A DNA stretch of 64,000 nt from Extibacter muris (GTDB lineage Bacteria; Bacillota; Clostridia; Lachnospirales; Lachnospiraceae). The stretch spans positions 124,001 to 188,000 of the forward strand of contig NZ_SMMX01000003.1 in assembly GCF_004345005.1 (NCBI RefSeq). Direction: 5' to 3'. Below the pieces are notes generated by a model that was not told the DNA's origin, did no database searches, and saw nothing but the letters and a program-made list of their open reading frames with translations. Positions within the stretch are counted from its first letter, which is position 1, and each line of letters begins with the position of its first letter. The position numbers were made by a program, and so were the translations under genes. This document shows, piece after piece, positions 43,106 to 51,433 of the stretch.

Positions 43106-43654
43106 TTGGTTGGTATTATTGTTGTATTTCCGAATAGGGACAATGCAGCCAATATCCGTAACCTGTTAGCCCGCCAAGGCATGGCTGTCACCGGGGCATG
43201 CACTACAGGTGCACAGGCTATGAACTATGCGGATACGGTTGACGAAGGCATCGTCGTGTGCGGGTATAAGCTGAAAGATATGCTGTATTCTGAACTTCGT
43301 GAATATCTTCCTGCTGATTTTGAGATGCTGTTAATAGCGTCTCCTGACAAATGGAGCAGCGGACTTGCGGAAGGGGTAGTGGGGCTGGACATGCCGATTA
43401 AGGTTTACGACCTGATGAATACGGTGGAGATGATGCTTCAGAACATGAACCGCAGGAGAAGGAAGAGGAGGCAGGAAAGAAAGGGACGGAGCCCGGATCA
43501 GCAGCAGGCCATCCAAAAAGCAAAACAGCTTCTGATGGAACGCAACAACATGTCAGAGGGGGAAGCACACAGATATCTGCAGAAAAACAGCATGGACAGC
43601 GGGACGAATATGGTGGAGACGGCTGAGATGGTATTGAGCATCATGGCTGAATAG
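43106..43654 (+). CDS. ANTAR-domain RNA-binding regulator with degenerate receiver
   Basis: A 182-residue protein. Residues 1-115 have the receiver fold but the phosphoacceptor strand reads GIVVCGYKLKD without the expected Asp, so it is probably not phosphorylated. A basic linker (NRRRRKRRQERKGR) leads to a C-terminal ANTAR domain (AKQLLMERNNMSEGEAHRYL, then DSGTNMVETAEMVL). ANTAR proteins prevent transcription termination by binding paired RNA hairpins. Its place after glnA suggests control of nitrogen genes, perhaps glnA itself. TTG at 43106 with AGGAGGTG upstream is the start. Confidence 0.88.
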   Translation: MVGIIVVFPNRDNAANIRNLLARQGMAVTGACTTGAQAMNYADTVDEGIVVCGYKLKDMLYSELREYLPADFEMLLIASPDKWSSGLAEGVVGLDMPIKVYDLMNTVEMMLQNMNRRRRKRRQERKGRSPDQQQAIQKAKQLLMERNNMSEGEAHRYLQKNSMDSGTNMVETAEMVLSIMAE

Positions 43655-43678
43655 CAGTTGTGGAAAGAGAGGAATGAT

Positions 43679-44512
43679 ATGAGATTTACGAAAATGCATG
43701 GGCTTGGAAATGATTACGTGTATGTGAACTGTTTTGAAGAAAGAATCGCGAATCCTTCGGAAACGGCCAGATACGTAAGCGACCGGCACTTCGGGGTAGG
43801 CTCAGACGGGCTTATAATGATTAACCCGTCAGAGGCCGCCGACTTTGAGATGGAGATGTACAATGCCGATGGTTCGCGGGGAGAGATGTGCGGCAATGGT
43901 ATCCGGTGCGTTGCAAAATACGTGTATGACTACGGGCTTACAGATAAGACGAGCATTTCTGTAGAGACGCTTGGAGGCATCAAATATCTGGATCTGACCG
44001 TAGAGGATGGGAAAGCCGTACTTGTCAAAGTGGATATGGGGACGCCGATACTTGATTCAGGACAGATACCAATCGTATCCGGGGGTGATGCCGTTATCGA
44101 CGAGCCTGTCGTCGTAGACGGGACAGAGTACCGGATGACAGGCGTATCTATGGGGAACCCCCACGCTGTAATATATGTGGATGATCTGGGCGGACTCGAT
44201 ATGGAAGAGGTAGGTCCGAAGTTTGAAAACCATGAACGCTTTCCGAAACGTATCAATACGGAATTCGCTCATGTGATTGACAGGACTACAGTGGAAATGC
44301 GCGTGTGGGAGCGCGGTACCGGCGAGACCCTCGCGTGCGGCACCGGAGCATGTGCGGTGGCAGTGGCGAGCATACTGAACGGTTATACGGAAGACGAGGT
44401 TACTGTAAAGCTGCTGGGCGGCGACCTGCTTATCAGGTGGGACCGTGAATCGGATAATGTGTATATGACGGGGCCTGCCACTGTTGTATATGACGGTGAG
44501 ATTGACATATAG
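43679..44512 (+). CDS. dapF: Diaminopimelate epimerase
   Basis: A 277-residue epimerase with both catalytic cysteines in their motifs, MCGNGIRC and ACGTGACAVAVA, and MHGLGNDYVYV at the N-terminus. It converts LL- to meso-diaminopimelate for lysine and peptidoglycan. AGAGGAATGAT precedes ATG 43679. With dapL downstream it forms the last two steps of the aminotransferase pathway. A repeat element separates the two genes. Confidence 0.96.
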   Translation: MRFTKMHGLGNDYVYVNCFEERIANPSETARYVSDRHFGVGSDGLIMINPSEAADFEMEMYNADGSRGEMCGNGIRCVAKYVYDYGLTDKTSISVETLGGIKYLDLTVEDGKAVLVKVDMGTPILDSGQIPIVSGGDAVIDEPVVVDGTEYRMTGVSMGNPHAVIYVDDLGGLDMEEVGPKFENHERFPKRINTEFAHVIDRTTVEMRVWERGTGETLACGTGACAVAVASILNGYTEDEVTVKLLGGDLLIRWDRESDNVYMTGPATVVYDGEIDI

Positions 44513-44520
44513 ACATATTA

Positions 44521-44617
44521 TGATACCAGGGTCAAAAGGTCATGCGTTTCATGATTGCATGAGCACAAAGTGCGTAGCAATCCGTAGGTATCATGGGTCA
44601 AAAGGTATTTCGACCCC
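44521..44617. repeat. GGGGTC-type repeat element, copy B (inverted)
   Basis: A 97-base element whose reverse complement matches both ends of 38710-38887: TGATACCAGGGTCAAAAGG...ATGCGTTTCAT at the left and GCAATCCGTAGGTATCA followed by GACCCC at the right. It lacks about 80 internal bases of copy A. GGGTCAAAAGG occurs twice in direct orientation. Confidence 0.85.
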
Positions 44618-44651
44618 AGCATTAAATTATAGATAACGAGGAGGAACGTAT

Positions 44652-45866
44652 ATGTTTAAAATAAATGAAGACTACTTGAAGCTGCCGGGCAGCTATCTGT
44701 TCTCTACTATCGGCAAGAAGGTAGCGGCCTTCCAGGCAGAACATCCGAATACATCTATCATACGGCTCGGAATCGGAGACGTGACCCGGCCGCTGGCGCC
44801 GTCTATCATCGACGCGCTTCACGGTGCGGTGGACGAGATGGCGCATGCGGAGACATTTCACGGTTATGCACCAGATCTGGGATACGATTTCTTGAGAAAC
44901 GCCATGGCTTTAAATGATTATGTGGCCAAAGGGTGCGACATTAATGCGGACGAGATATTTATCTCAGACGGGGCAAAGTGCGACTCCGGGAATATCCAGG
45001 AAATCTTTGCCAAGGATAACAGGATAGCGGTGTGTGACCCTGTCTATCCGGTTTATGTGGACACGAATGTGATGGCCGGCCGTACCGGGACTTATGATGC
45101 ACGTACAGAGACGTGGAGCAGCGTCATCTATATGCCATGTACGAAGGAGACCAATTTCGCGCCTGAGTTGCCAAAGGAGGTGCCGGATATCATCTATCTA
45201 TGCTTCCCGAACAATCCGACCGGTGCCACGATAACGAAGCCTCAGCTTCAGGAATGGGTAGATTATGCCAATAAGAACGGGGCCGTGATTATTTACGATG
45301 CTGCGTATGAAGCATACATTTCAGAGAAGGATGTGCCACACACGATTTATGAATGTGAAGGGGCCAGGACGTGTGCCATAGAGCTGCGCAGCTTTTCTAA
45401 AAATGCCGGTTTCACAGGAGTCCGCCTGGGTGCCGCCGTGGTTCCAAAAGATTTGAAATGCGGGGATGTCATGCTTCATTCGCTGTGGGCACGGCGGCAC
45501 GGGACTAAATACAACGGAGCGCCATATATTGTCCAGAGGGCAGGGGAGGCGGTTTATTCAGATGCGGGTCGGGCACAGCTTAAAGAACAGGTAGCATACT
45601 ATATGAAAAATGCCGGAATTATCTATGAGGGATTGAAAAGCGCAGGATATAGTGTGTCCGGTGGCGTAAATGCACCGTATATATGGCTGGAGACACCAAA
45701 AGGCATGACTTCATGGGAATTTTTCGACTATCTGCTGGAACGTGCAGGCGTAGTCGGTACGCCAGGTTCCGGGTTTGGGCCAAGCGGTGAAGGGTACTTC
45801 CGGCTGACGGCATTTGGCTCTTATGAGAATACGGTTGCAGCAATCAAGAGGATCCAGGAGATATAG
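44652..45866 (+). CDS. dapL: LL-diaminopimelate aminotransferase
   Basis: A 404-residue class I PLP aminotransferase, the standard DapL length. It has IRLGIGDVTRPL near residue 36, YLCFPNNPTGATI, IIYDAAYEAYI and the Schiff-base lysine in ELRSFSKNAGFTGVRLG. It makes LL-diaminopimelate from tetrahydrodipicolinate and glutamate in one step, feeding DapF. ACGAGGAGGAACGTAT precedes the ATG. A terminator follows. Confidence 0.96.
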   Translation: MFKINEDYLKLPGSYLFSTIGKKVAAFQAEHPNTSIIRLGIGDVTRPLAPSIIDALHGAVDEMAHAETFHGYAPDLGYDFLRNAMALNDYVAKGCDINADEIFISDGAKCDSGNIQEIFAKDNRIAVCDPVYPVYVDTNVMAGRTGTYDARTETWSSVIYMPCTKETNFAPELPKEVPDIIYLCFPNNPTGATITKPQLQEWVDYANKNGAVIIYDAAYEAYISEKDVPHTIYECEGARTCAIELRSFSKNAGFTGVRLGAAVVPKDLKCGDVMLHSLWARRHGTKYNGAPYIVQRAGEAVYSDAGRAQLKEQVAYYMKNAGIIYEGLKSAGYSVSGGVNAPYIWLETPKGMTSWEFFDYLLERAGVVGTPGSGFGPSGEGYFRLTAFGSYENTVAAIKRIQEI

Positions 45867-45902
45867 AGCCTGGAAAGGTAAGGATACTGAAAGGATAAGA
45901 TA

Positions 45903-45945
45903 AAGCCGCCGGCAGAAGAAGATTACATCTCCGGCGGCTTTTCTA
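45903..45945. terminator. Bidirectional terminator dapL / merR
   Basis: AAGCCGCCGG (45903-45912) pairs with CCGGCGGCTT (45931-45940), followed by TTCT. It lies between convergent genes. Confidence 0.85.
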
Positions 45946-45955
45946 TGGTCTGCGG

Positions 45956-46753
45956 TCAGTCATGGCCTATCTTAATCTGTAGCTCCGTAATGTGCTCCTT
46001 TTCCTCGACAGCCTGATGTATATCTGTCCAGAGCAGCTCCAGGAATGGCCCTTGAAGGCTGTAGCCGTGCTCTTTGGCATATGCCAGAAGCTTCGGGATA
46101 TAGTCGGCATTCTGCGCACAGTCGCCCCGGTAGCTGACAGAGAGATAATTACCTGGTTCGATAACATCTTCACCGCTTTTGTCAATGATAAAGACATCGG
46201 TATAGTTCCTATAATCGCCCGCGGCGGCACTGTCTACAGGGATGACGGAACCGATTCGGTTATTCCCGATGATATAAAGCTTATCCTTGTTCTTATTCAG
46301 GAGCTGCTTGATAAGCATATCCATCTCCTCGTCCTGGCTGTAGCCGGCGTGTATCGTGTGGCACCGTCGTGCGGGCAGCGTCTTCTCTTCAATCACTCCG
46401 ATTGGCTGCCTTATCGCGTCCCGGATGATATCCAGACGGTCTTCGATATTCGACTGCAGCGTTTCCAGGGACTTCATACGCTCCCGGATGATATCCAGTT
46501 CCTCCTGCAGCATATTTTCCGTGTTGGACAGGCTTCGATTATCCAGGTATTCCCGGATGCGCTCCATAGAAAAACCAAGCTCCCGCAGATCCCGGATAAC
46601 ATTCAGCCGCCACAAGTCATGGATATGATACATGCGGTAATCATTCTCCCCCCTGTGCGGCTTTAAGATACCAAGCTTCTCATAATAACGCAGAGAATCT
46701 GGGCCGATATTGTATAATTGTGATATTTCGCCGATGCGATAATAATGCTTCAT
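45956..46753 (-). CDS. MerR family regulator with effector-binding domain
   Basis: A 265-residue regulator: MerR winged helix (YRIGEISQLYNIGPDSLRYY, KLGILKPHR, residues 2-70), a dimerisation coiled coil (about 80-120, rich in I/L heptads) and a GyrI-like effector domain. This is the layout of BmrR/BltR multidrug sensors. GGGGAAGGTCTTT precedes the ATG. It is divergent from a MATE efflux gene with a MerR-type promoter between them, so it probably activates that gene on binding a toxic compound. Confidence 0.92.
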   Translation of the reverse strand: MKHYYRIGEISQLYNIGPDSLRYYEKLGILKPHRGENDYRMYHIHDLWRLNVIRDLRELGFSMERIREYLDNRSLSNTENMLQEELDIIRERMKSLETLQSNIEDRLDIIRDAIRQPIGVIEEKTLPARRCHTIHAGYSQDEEMDMLIKQLLNKNKDKLYIIGNNRIGSVIPVDSAAAGDYRNYTDVFIIDKSGEDVIEPGNYLSVSYRGDCAQNADYIPKLLAYAKEHGYSLQGPFLELLWTDIHQAVEEKEHITELQIKIGHD

Positions 46754-46773
46754 AAAGACCTTCCCCTCATTTA

Positions 46774-46855
46774 GGTACAGGGCAATTGTTAATTTGGGTA
46801 CAGGGCAATTGTTAATTTGGGACGTGATCCTTTTGAATTATGTTACGTCCCCAAA
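46774..46855. repeat. Tandem 23-base repeat and GGGACGT palindrome
   Basis: A 24-base unit beginning GGTACAGGGCAATTG occurs twice with a period of 23 (46774-46797, 46797-46820), then TTTGGGACGT (46816-46825) pairs with ACGTCCCCAAA (46845-46855). Same arm as 40452. It fills the merR-MATE spacer. Confidence 0.8.
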
Positions 46856-46863
46856 TAAAACCC

Positions 46864-46894
46864 TTGACCTTAGTATTATACCAAGGTTTAATCT
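46864..46894 (+). promoter_or_regulatory. MerR-type promoter and operator of the MATE gene
   Basis: TTGACC (46864-46869), an over-long 19-base spacer and TAATCT (46889-46894). The spacer holds ACCTTAGTAT-T-ATACCAAGGT (46867-46887), a dyad with one mismatch. A long spacer with a central dyad is the mark of promoters untwisted by MerR proteins. Confidence 0.8.
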
Positions 46895-46931
46895 ATAATT
46901 ACAAGGTAAAAGAATTAAGGAGAGATTAATT

Positions 46932-48260
46932 ATGAGATTGGAAGGTAAATCGCTGAAAGGTGATTTTATAAGATTTATCATACCATCTATCGTCGCGCAG
47001 TGGGTTTTTGCGCTTTATACGATGGTAGACGGTATCTTTGTGGCAAGAGGTGTATCGGAGGTGGCTCTGACTGCAGTAAATATATCTATGCCCTATGTCA
47101 TGGCGCTGTATGCGATATCTATTTTATTCGCAGTGGGTACTTCTACAGTGGTAGCGATTATGCTCGGGGAGAAGAATATCAAGCGGGCTAACGAGGTGTT
47201 TACACAGAATATCGTACTGCTCTGTATCCTTTCTATCATTGTAACGGTAGTCGTGATGCTGAACCTGGAACGGTTCGCAGATTTCCTGGGGGCAACGGCC
47301 CACAACCGGGAGTACGTGCTGGACTATCTCGGAACGCTTGCACCGTTCTCCGGGCTGTTTATCCTGGCATATTCCTTTGAGACGTTAATCAAGACAGACG
47401 GATATCCAAAGCGCGCGACCATCATCGTGACGACAGGGTCGCTCATGAACGTTGTGCTGGATTACTTCATGGTTATGGAATGGGACATGGGAATCGAAGG
47501 TGCCGCGCTTGCCACGGGCTTGTCTAATGTAGCGCTCATCGGGCTTTATCTGATGCATTTTCTGGCGGGGAAAGGAACCATCAAATTCCGGAAGTTCAAG
47601 ATGGATCTGCCGCTTGTCTGGAGGGAGTTCAAGAACGGTCTGCCGTCCGGAATCACTGAGCTGTCGACGGGGCTGATCATATTCCTGTTTAACCAGGCTA
47701 TACTACGTTACCTGAATGAGGACGCGCTCGTAAGCTATACGATTATATCATACGTAAATTCTATTGCTATCATGTCCATGGTCGGAATTGCACAAGGTTA
47801 CCAGCCTTTAATCAGCTACTATTACGGGCAGAAACGAATCGAACGCTGCCGGAAGCTGATGCGGTACGGAATAACGGCGGCGGTTGTCGTATCTGTCGTA
47901 TTCACGGCGGGTAGCGTCATCGGCGCCAAGGGGATAGTAGGGATGTTCGTTGCAAAAGAACTCACGGAGCTGAGTGCTTATTCCGTACATGTGATGTGCA
48001 TATTCGTGCTGTCCTTCCTCGTAGCTGGCTATAATATAGTGATTGGCGGTTATTTTACAGCAGTAGAGAAGCCGGTATCAGCTATGGTGATATCGGTGGC
48101 CAGAAGCATCGTCATGCTTGTACTGAGCCTTGGACTGCTGACTGCTCTGTTTGGAGGAAGCGGCATATGGTGGAGCCCGACTTTGGCAGAATGCTTAACG
48201 TTCATCCTGACTATTGGCCTGTTTATACGCTATAAAAAGGGTTGGAAAAAAGAAAATTAA
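46932..48260 (+). CDS. MATE family multidrug efflux transporter
   Basis: A 442-residue transporter with twelve predicted helices in two bundles. It begins GDFIRFIIPSIVAQWVFALY, with the second half starting near residue 230 (REFKNGLPSGITELSTG). It exports cationic compounds with a sodium or proton gradient. AAGGAGAGATTAATT precedes the ATG. It is transcribed from the MerR-type promoter and divergent from the MerR gene, so expression should be drug-induced. Confidence 0.93.
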   Translation: MRLEGKSLKGDFIRFIIPSIVAQWVFALYTMVDGIFVARGVSEVALTAVNISMPYVMALYAISILFAVGTSTVVAIMLGEKNIKRANEVFTQNIVLLCILSIIVTVVVMLNLERFADFLGATAHNREYVLDYLGTLAPFSGLFILAYSFETLIKTDGYPKRATIIVTTGSLMNVVLDYFMVMEWDMGIEGAALATGLSNVALIGLYLMHFLAGKGTIKFRKFKMDLPLVWREFKNGLPSGITELSTGLIIFLFNQAILRYLNEDALVSYTIISYVNSIAIMSMVGIAQGYQPLISYYYGQKRIERCRKLMRYGITAAVVVSVVFTAGSVIGAKGIVGMFVAKELTELSAYSVHVMCIFVLSFLVAGYNIVIGGYFTAVEKPVSAMVISVARSIVMLVLSLGLLTALFGGSGIWWSPTLAECLTFILTIGLFIRYKKGWKKEN

Positions 48261-48277
48261 AAAGTTGTAAAAAAGGC

Positions 48278-48305
48278 TTGATTTTTGTGTTCGATTTGGT
48301 ATAAT
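48278..48305 (+). promoter_or_regulatory. Promoter of the tRNA pair
   Basis: TTGATT (48278-48283), 16 bases, TATAAT (48300-48305), 36 bases before tRNA-Gln. Confidence 0.65.
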
Positions 48306-48340
48306 AATACATGTTCCGTCAAAGAAATGACGAGCTGTAT

Positions 48341-48411
48341 TGCGGATTGGTGTAATGGCAGCACAGCAGACTCTGACTCTGTTAGTAGAGGTTCAAATCC
48401 TCTATCCGTAG
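48341..48411 (+). tRNA. tRNA-Gln (CUG)
   Basis: The acceptor stem TGCGGAT pairs with ATCCGTA. The anticodon stem GCAGA/TCTGT carries loop CTCTGAC, giving anticodon CUG. The T-arm is AGAGG-TTCAAAT-CCTCT, and the discriminator is G, as expected for glutamine. The CCA is not encoded. Confidence 0.92.
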
Positions 48412-48472
48412 TTCCTTGGCAGGGGCGCCGGATTTCTCTTTTACAGAGAATCCGGTTAACTAAATAAAATGT

Positions 48473-48546
<74 letters not shown>

Positions 48547-48549
48547 TTT

Positions 48550-48580
48550 ATCCCCCATTTTATGGGGGATTTTCATTTTT
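48550..48580 (+). terminator. Terminator of the tRNA pair
   Basis: ATCCCCCA-TTTTA-TGGGGGAT followed by TTTCATTTTT, four bases after tRNA-Pro. Confidence 0.9.
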
Positions 48581-48805
48581 CATAAGGTAAAAAAGCTGGT
48601 TGGCTTTGGTTGGGATTCAGCATTCTCTGTAATGTTGGGCGTTGAGGGGGCAAACAAGAAAATACGGATTTACAAGTAGTTAACCTTATGGATTGGCTAC
48701 TTTTTTATTGGGGATTCACAGTGAATGAAAGTAACCGCTAAATAATACCGCGGTATAAATTAAAATTACCCCAGCCCCTTGCGAGTTGGAGTAATTCACT
48801 ATAAT
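48581..48805. other. Spacer between the tRNAs and IS66
   Basis: No gene is seen. It contains ATTCAC-A-GTGAAT (48714-48726) and the perfect 12-base palindrome ATACCGCGGTAT (48745-48756), which may mark the IS66 end region. Terminal inverted repeats of the IS could not be matched with confidence. Confidence 0.4.
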
Positions 48806-50269
48806 TCACATGCGATCTTTGATAGATTGGAGTTTTTCACTCCAGGGTGCCAGATCCGCCAGCTGTTCATCGGTCATCTCTTTATCTGGCCGGTGCTCCA
48901 GCAGAAATTTAAGATATCCGTAAATATTCGGCCCATGTGCTTTTGCCATCTCAACCATTGTGTAGACCACTGCGCTGGCATTCGCTCCGTCAACGGAACT
49001 GCTGAACAGCCAGTTCTTCCGCCCCACTGCGAATGGACGGATCGCATTCTCGCTGAGATTGTTGGTAAAGCTGCAGCGCCCGTCTTCCAGATAGGTCTCT
49101 GCTGTATCACGCCGGTTGAGAACGTAATTCACCGCTTTATCCATCCGGGTATTCCGGACCGGCCTCTGCTGCTCAAGCCACGACCAGAAAGCCTCCAGAA
49201 CAGGTTTTTCCTTCTCGAGACGCAGCTGCGTCCGCTTTTCATAATCACCGGGATATTTTTTGTTAATCGAGTCCTCAATGGCGAATAACCGGTTGCAGTA
49301 CTGGACTCCCTGTACTGCCGGCTGGCTGTAGTCATACTGCTTTCCTTTGGGGACAGCGTCGATAAAGTATCGGCGGATATGCGCCCAGCAGGAACAGCGT
49401 CTGATCCCCGGGAGATTGTTGTAGCCCTGATAGCCGTCAGTTTCCAGATATCCATGGTAGCCTTCCAGAAACTCCTTTGCATGGCTGCCGCTTCTGGTCG
49501 GGGAATAGCCATACAGGATGATTGCCGGAAGCCCGCCCTCGCCGCTGCGGAACAGCCACATGAATGACTGGGTCTGGGCCCTGCGTCCTTCCTCATTCAG
49601 CACCTGGACTCTTGTCTCATCTGCCATCGCAAACTCTCGTTTCAGAAGCTCCCGATGAAAGTAATCATACATTGGCTGAAAATAGTTCTGCGAACAGTAG
49701 ATGATCCAGTTGGCAAGAGTGGTGCGGCTGATCTGGGCACCATACTGTTTCCAGTCTTTCTCCTGCCGGTAAAGGGGAAGCCCATTGGCATACTTCTGAT
49801 ACATGGTCCATGCAACGGCAGAAGCCGAGGCAGGGCCTTTCCCAACCAGAGCCGCCGGGACCTGGGACTTTACGATCACGGGTTTTTCCGTATCACCGAG
49901 TCCTTCCTTGCAGGATGGGCATCCGTAACTCCGTCTGTAGTATTCGATCACTTTACAGGTGGCAGGAATGAATTCCAGTTCCCGGCGGACATACTCCTCG
50001 CCGACCAGGACCATCTGCGTACCACAGACCGGGCAGATCTGCTCTTCTTCCGGGAGAGGTATCACTACTTTTTCAACCTTCAGGCCTTTGAAGAGCTCTT
50101 CATGCGTTGCCTTCTTTTGGCGGGTATGCTCCCGGATTACCGTTTCTTCTTCCAGCAGGGATGGATCCTGTTCCACTTCCGCTTCATCGAAGAGATTCTG
50201 TTGTCCCGGAATATCATCGGATCTTCTTTCGCTGGAAGAGGCGAAAAGTTTTTTGGTAAGATAGTCCAC
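48806..50269 (-). pseudogene. tnpC: IS66 transposase TnpC, N-terminally truncated
   Basis: 487 codons. The visible N-terminus starts at MDYLTKKLFASSSERRSDD; the family's usual leading helices (a few tens of residues) are missing. Downstream it has the zinc-binding CPVCG...CPSC, the DDE catalytic region (MADETRVQV, YLETDGYQGYNNLPG, NNLSENAIRPFAVGRKNW) and a normal C-terminal IS66 tail. The core could fold, but the tnpB-tnpC junction has been deleted through. Confidence 0.85.
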
Positions 50270-50508
50270 CTGTGATAGCCGCCGCGGACAGACAACCGCT
50301 TATAGATCAGAACGAAGCCGTCAGGTTCCCGGAACAAGGCTTTGATCCTGTCCCGTCTTCTTCCACAGAAAAGGAAGAGAGCGCTGGACGATGGATCCAT
50401 CTTAAGCTGGTCTTCGATAACGGCGCAGAGCCCGTCAATGGATTTCCGCATATCTGTGTAGCCGCAGACGATGTAGATCTTTTCGAGCCCGGAAATGTCA
50501 CCTAACAT
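50137..50508 (-). pseudogene. tnpB: IS66 accessory protein TnpB, C-terminus replaced
   Basis: Residues 1-77 are typical TnpB (EKIYIVCGYTDMRKSIDGL, ALFLFCGRRRDRIKALF, FVLIYKRLSVRGGY). After that the frame runs into tnpC sequence in the wrong phase (HRWTILPKNFSPLPAKED), so about 30 normal residues are lost. This marks a deletion junction near 50270. Confidence 0.85.
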
Positions 50509-50913
50509 GAGAGCTCCTGGAGCAGGCGGAATGCCCTGGCCAGCAGGACAGGGTCTGCATCATTGCTGATGCGGACTGTGATATCCTTCATAGCAACTTC
50601 AATCGTATGTGAATTGTCAAGGTACGATTTTTTGCATCTGTGATGCTGTATGTCGTTCCGAAATGTAATCCGGAACAATGTCAATAGGGACCACGTCCTG
50701 TTTCGGGCGGGGAACCGGGGGATGACCATAATTCGCTGCTGGAATCTGATTCGCTGCCGCTTTCCGGCATCGGCTGACCCAGTTATAAAAGGTGCTTACT
50801 GCAATGTCGTTCTCACGGCACCAGTCAGCATCTGACATGCCGCTCTGGCGGCATTCATTGATAAGCCGGGTTTGTTCCCTCATCGGAACACGGGCTTTGC
50901 GAGTACTAGCCAT
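50502..50913 (-). pseudogene. tnpA: IS66 TnpA, frameshifted at an A6 run
   Basis: The first frame (50913-50617) has the HTH-like start REQTRLINECRQSGMSDADW and CRENDIAVSTFYNWVSRCRK, and ends early. The second frame (to 50502) supplies the missing tail LDNSHTIEVAMKDITVRISN. An extra A in the run at 50628-50633 explains the shift. Confidence 0.8.
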
Positions 50914-50926
50914 AACCTATCCTCCG

Positions 50927-50968
50927 TAATTGTAGTGAAATAGTCTAAATATCTTTCGACTACAATTA
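50927..50968. repeat. Inverted repeat beyond IS66
   Basis: TAATTGTAGT (50927-50936) and ACTACAATTA (50959-50968) flank 22 bases just outside tnpA. It is probably part of the IS end or its former target. The following 50969-51114 shows no gene. Confidence 0.6.
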
Positions 50969-51114
50969 TACGGGAAATCTTTGGATTAGGAAATCCGCAG
51001 GAATATTTGGCGCTTACCTTTGAAAAGTGCTTATCCCTCTTTCCGCACCATATCTGTACAGCAAGGTGTGATTTGTTAAGTTGAAACCGAAAAAAGTGAA
51101 AAAATTTTGGGTGC

Positions 51115-51150
51115 AAAAAAGCCCGTACAAAACATATAGTCTGTACGAGC
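51115..51150 (-). terminator. Minus-strand terminator of the surface protein unit
   Basis: On the minus strand GCTCGTAC (51150-51143) pairs with GTACGGGC (51128-51121), followed by TTTTTT (51120-51115). Confidence 0.85.
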
Positions 51151-51191
51151 CTATTAAAGTGATATTTTATTGTATATCTTTTCCTTCAAGC

Positions 51192-51416
51192 CTAATTGTA
51201 TCTGCTATCTCTGCGGTATTTCATCATAAGAGATTGATAGACAGCTCCGTTGTCACGGAACACAAAGCTGCAGAACTCCTGAAGCTGTTCTTTAGGATAA
51301 AGGTCAAATGGAAGTTCAAAAAGTTTTCTCTCTACTATTTCTTTGATATAAGGTAAATCTGAAATATAAGCACACCCCGTTTCAATCTTCATATCCTCAA
51401 AAATATCTCTATCCAT
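51192..51416 (-). CDS. Small hypothetical protein of the element, 74 aa
   Basis: A 74-residue acidic protein containing MKIETGCAYISDLPYIKEIV, LFELPFDLYPKEQLQEFC and GAVYQSLMMKYRRDSRYN. GTAGAGGATTTT precedes ATG 51416; an in-frame start at 51512 would overlap the surface protein gene. It has no membrane helix or known domain. It follows the surface protein gene 17 bases on and precedes a terminator, so the two are cotranscribed. I recognise no function. Confidence 0.6.
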   Translation of the reverse strand: MDRDIFEDMKIETGCAYISDLPYIKEIVERKLFELPFDLYPKEQLQEFCSFVFRDNGAVYQSLMMKYRRDSRYN

Positions 51417-51433
51417 AAAATCCTCTACATTCT

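Larger units (their letters stand above)
48806..50913 (-). mobile_element. IS66-family insertion sequence, damaged
   Basis: The tnpA-tnpB-tnpC order of IS66 is present on the minus strand. tnpA has a frameshift at an A6 run (T6 on the plus strand, 50628-50633). tnpB loses its C-terminus and tnpC its N-terminus at one junction near 50270. The element borders the conjugative-element relic that follows and is itself probably immobile. Confidence 0.85.

Noticed and set aside
46774-46820. A CRISPR array
   Set aside because: Only two adjacent 23-24 base units without spacers; it is a simple tandem duplication. No CRISPR array or cas gene was seen anywhere in the window.
48745-48756. ATACCGCGGTAT as an IS66 target or end
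   Set aside because: A perfect palindrome, but no matching repeat exists at the other end of the element, so it was not called as a terminal repeat.
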